From DASVDE01 sp035558955 (lineage in GTDB: Bacteria; Actinomycetota; Thermoleophilia; Solirubrobacterales; 70-9), in contig DATMBX010000005.1 in NCBI GenBank assembly GCA_035558955.1, forward strand, positions 1-6,204: a stretch of 6,204 nt of DNA. The letters run 5' to 3'. The translations under genes were made by a program, and so were the position numbers. A model generated the notes under the pieces. It saw nothing but the letters and a program-made list of their open reading frames with translations, was not told the origin of the DNA and ran no database searches. Each line of letters starts with the position of its first letter. The stretch's first letter is position 1. This document shows, one piece after another, positions 5,446 to 6,204 of the stretch.

Positions 5446-5451
5446 AAGGAG
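5446..5451 (+). promoter_or_regulatory. Ribosome binding site of the VOC-family gene
   Basis: AAGGAG lies seven bases before the ATG at 5459 and fixes that start. No convincing promoter is visible in 5261-5445; TATGGT at 5372-5377 is only a weak -10 candidate. Confidence 0.75.
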
Positions 5452-5458
5452 AGGACGA

Positions 5459-5959
5459 ATGGCTGACGGCACGATGATCACCTGCCTGTGGTTCGACCAC
5501 GGCGAAGCCCGCAAGGCGGCGGAGTTCTACGCCTCCGTCTTCCCCGACAGTGACGTCGGCGCCACGCACAAGGCGCCGTCGGACTTCCCCGGCGGTGAGG
5601 AAGGCGACGAGTTGACCGTCGAGTTCAGCGTGCTCGGCCAGAAGTTCGTCGGCCTCAACGGCGGCCCGAACTTCACGCCGAACGAAGCGGTCAGCTTCAT
5701 GGTGGTGACCGAGGACCAGGCCGAGACCGACCGTTACTGGAACGCGATCGTCGACAACGGCGGCGAGGAGAGCGCCTGCGGCTGGTGCAAGGATCGATGG
5801 GGCTTCTCGTGGCAGATCACGCCACGCGTCCTGCTCGACGCCACCACCAGCCCTGACAACGCAGCGGCCAAACGCGCCTTCGAGGCGATGATGCCCATGA
5901 AGAAGATCGACGTCGCCGCGATCGAGGCGGCCCTCGGAGGAGAGACCGTCGAGGCGTAG
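5459..5959 (+). CDS. PhnB/YjdN-like VOC-fold protein
   Basis: The 166-residue cytoplasmic protein belongs to the vicinal-oxygen-chelate superfamily, in the group often mislabelled 3-demethylubiquinone-9 3-methyltransferase. Family marks are CLWFDHGEARKAAEFYASVF (9-28), FVGLNGGPNFTPNEAVSFMV (63-82) and CGWCKDRWGFSWQITPRVL (107-125), in the usual order and at the usual length of about 155-165 residues. A helical tail after about residue 135 (AKRAFEAMMPMKKIDVAAIEAAL) is also typical. No methyltransferase motif is present, so that label would be wrong; the substrate is unknown. The gene has a strong ribosome site, codon use rich in G/C at third positions, and a hairpin behind it, so it looks like an intact single-gene unit. 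Its role next to the globin and ars genes is not evident. Confidence 0.92.
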   Translation: MADGTMITCLWFDHGEARKAAEFYASVFPDSDVGATHKAPSDFPGGEEGDELTVEFSVLGQKFVGLNGGPNFTPNEAVSFMVVTEDQAETDRYWNAIVDNGGEESACGWCKDRWGFSWQITPRVLLDATTSPDNAAAKRAFEAMMPMKKIDVAAIEAALGGETVEA

Positions 5960-5992
5960 CGGTCGAGGGCTCGAGTCCGCCCAAAGGCTAGG

Positions 5993-6027
5993 GCGAAGAG
6001 GGCCCCGGGGTTGCGGGGCCTTCTCGC
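5993..6027 (+). terminator. Probable terminator after the VOC-family gene
   Basis: GGCCCC (6001-6006) pairs with GGGGCC (6015-6020) around an eight-base loop. GCGA (5993-5996) and TCGC (6024-6027) can extend the stem across an internal bulge. Only a mixed TTCTCGCTTCT follows rather than a T run, as is common for terminators in GC-rich actinobacteria. Confidence 0.5.
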
Positions 6028-6112
6028 TTCTCCGGGGGCGGAGGTAGACCGCACCAGGGTCGCAGACTCCTTCGTATTGCGCGCATGCCGCCTGCGGCCG
6101 AGGATGGGCAGC

Positions 6113-6204
6113 GTGGCGTCTTCGACCGGCACGGCCAGCGAGTTCCGGGTGCTCGGGCCGGTGGAAGTCGTGCGGGCCGGACAGCCGGTCCGGCTGGGTG
6201 GCCG
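6113..6204 (+). CDS. N-terminus of a BTAD/AfsR-type regulator, cut by the window end
   Basis: Thirty complete codons are visible. After a short polar start, EFRVLGPVEVVRAGQPVRLG closely resembles the opening of the OmpR/PhoB-type DNA-binding domain in SARP/AfsR-like and other BTAD-domain regulators (typically FRVLGPLEVxxxGxPVxLGGxKxR). The downstream helix-turn-helix, BTAD and any ATPase or TPR parts would lie beyond the edge. GTG 6113 is chosen because GAGG ends nine bases upstream; the in-frame ATG at 6104 would leave no space for a ribosome site. The family call rests on about 20 residues, and adenylate-cyclase or ATPase fusions with the same start are possible. It follows the terminator, so it is probably transcribed on its own. 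Confidence 0.75.
   Translation, partial: MASSTGTASEFRVLGPVEVVRAGQPVRLGG

Noticed and set aside
5373..5477. 34-codon plus-strand frame MVESYERRRM... running into the start of the VOC-family gene
   Set aside because: It has no ribosome site and overlaps the strong site and start of the real gene in another frame.
5967..5982. GGGCTCGAGTCCGCCC, resembling the T-arm end of a tRNA
   Set aside because: The T-stem does not pair, and no anticodon or acceptor arm can be built from the flanks, so neither a tRNA nor an attachment site is supported.

Overview
This is a GC-rich window (roughly two-thirds G+C by eye) with the look of an Actinomycetota chromosome. GTG starts are common, the arsenic regulator has the N-terminal Cys-Cys type known from Corynebacterium, there is a group II-type truncated globin, a piece of class III nucleotidyl cyclase, and the start of a BTAD/AfsR-type regulator at the right edge. 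Thermoleophilia would fit, but the sequence alone does not fix the lineage.

The core is an arsenic detoxification operon on the minus strand, read from about 4231 down to 674: arsR (repressor), arsM (As(III) S-adenosylmethionine methyltransferase), two micro-ORFs, arsC (arsenate reductase of the low-molecular-weight phosphatase fold), acr3 (arsenite efflux permease) and a cation-diffusion-facilitator-like membrane protein. A strong promoter (TTGACA, 16 bp, TATATT) sits in front of arsR with an ATCGA-N6-TCGAT operator across its spacer. A possible 13-codon leader peptide ends on the arsR start codon. Every junction from this leader to the last gene overlaps (TGATG, GTGA, or a 28-base overlap), so no untranslated base is left between reading frames. 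ArsC makes arsenite from arsenate, Acr3 exports arsenite, ArsM methylates it and ArsR senses it. The last membrane protein is an unassigned extra transporter.

Left of the operon, 1-359 on the minus strand holds the 5' part of a gene that runs off the window. It encodes two C-x4-C...C-x2-H zinc-knuckle motifs and uses a less GC-biased codon set than the ars genes, suggesting an accessory or phage-derived gene. The stretch 360-673 has no gene I can support.

Right of the ars promoter, 4355-4613 (minus) is a wrecked class III adenylate/guanylate cyclase: the beginning of the catalytic domain is joined, out of frame, to its last residues. Then, on the plus strand, come a truncated hemoglobin (4814-5260), a PhnB-like VOC-fold protein (5459-5959) with a terminator-like hairpin after it, and the first 30 codons of a probable BTAD/AfsR-family regulator from 6113 to the window end.
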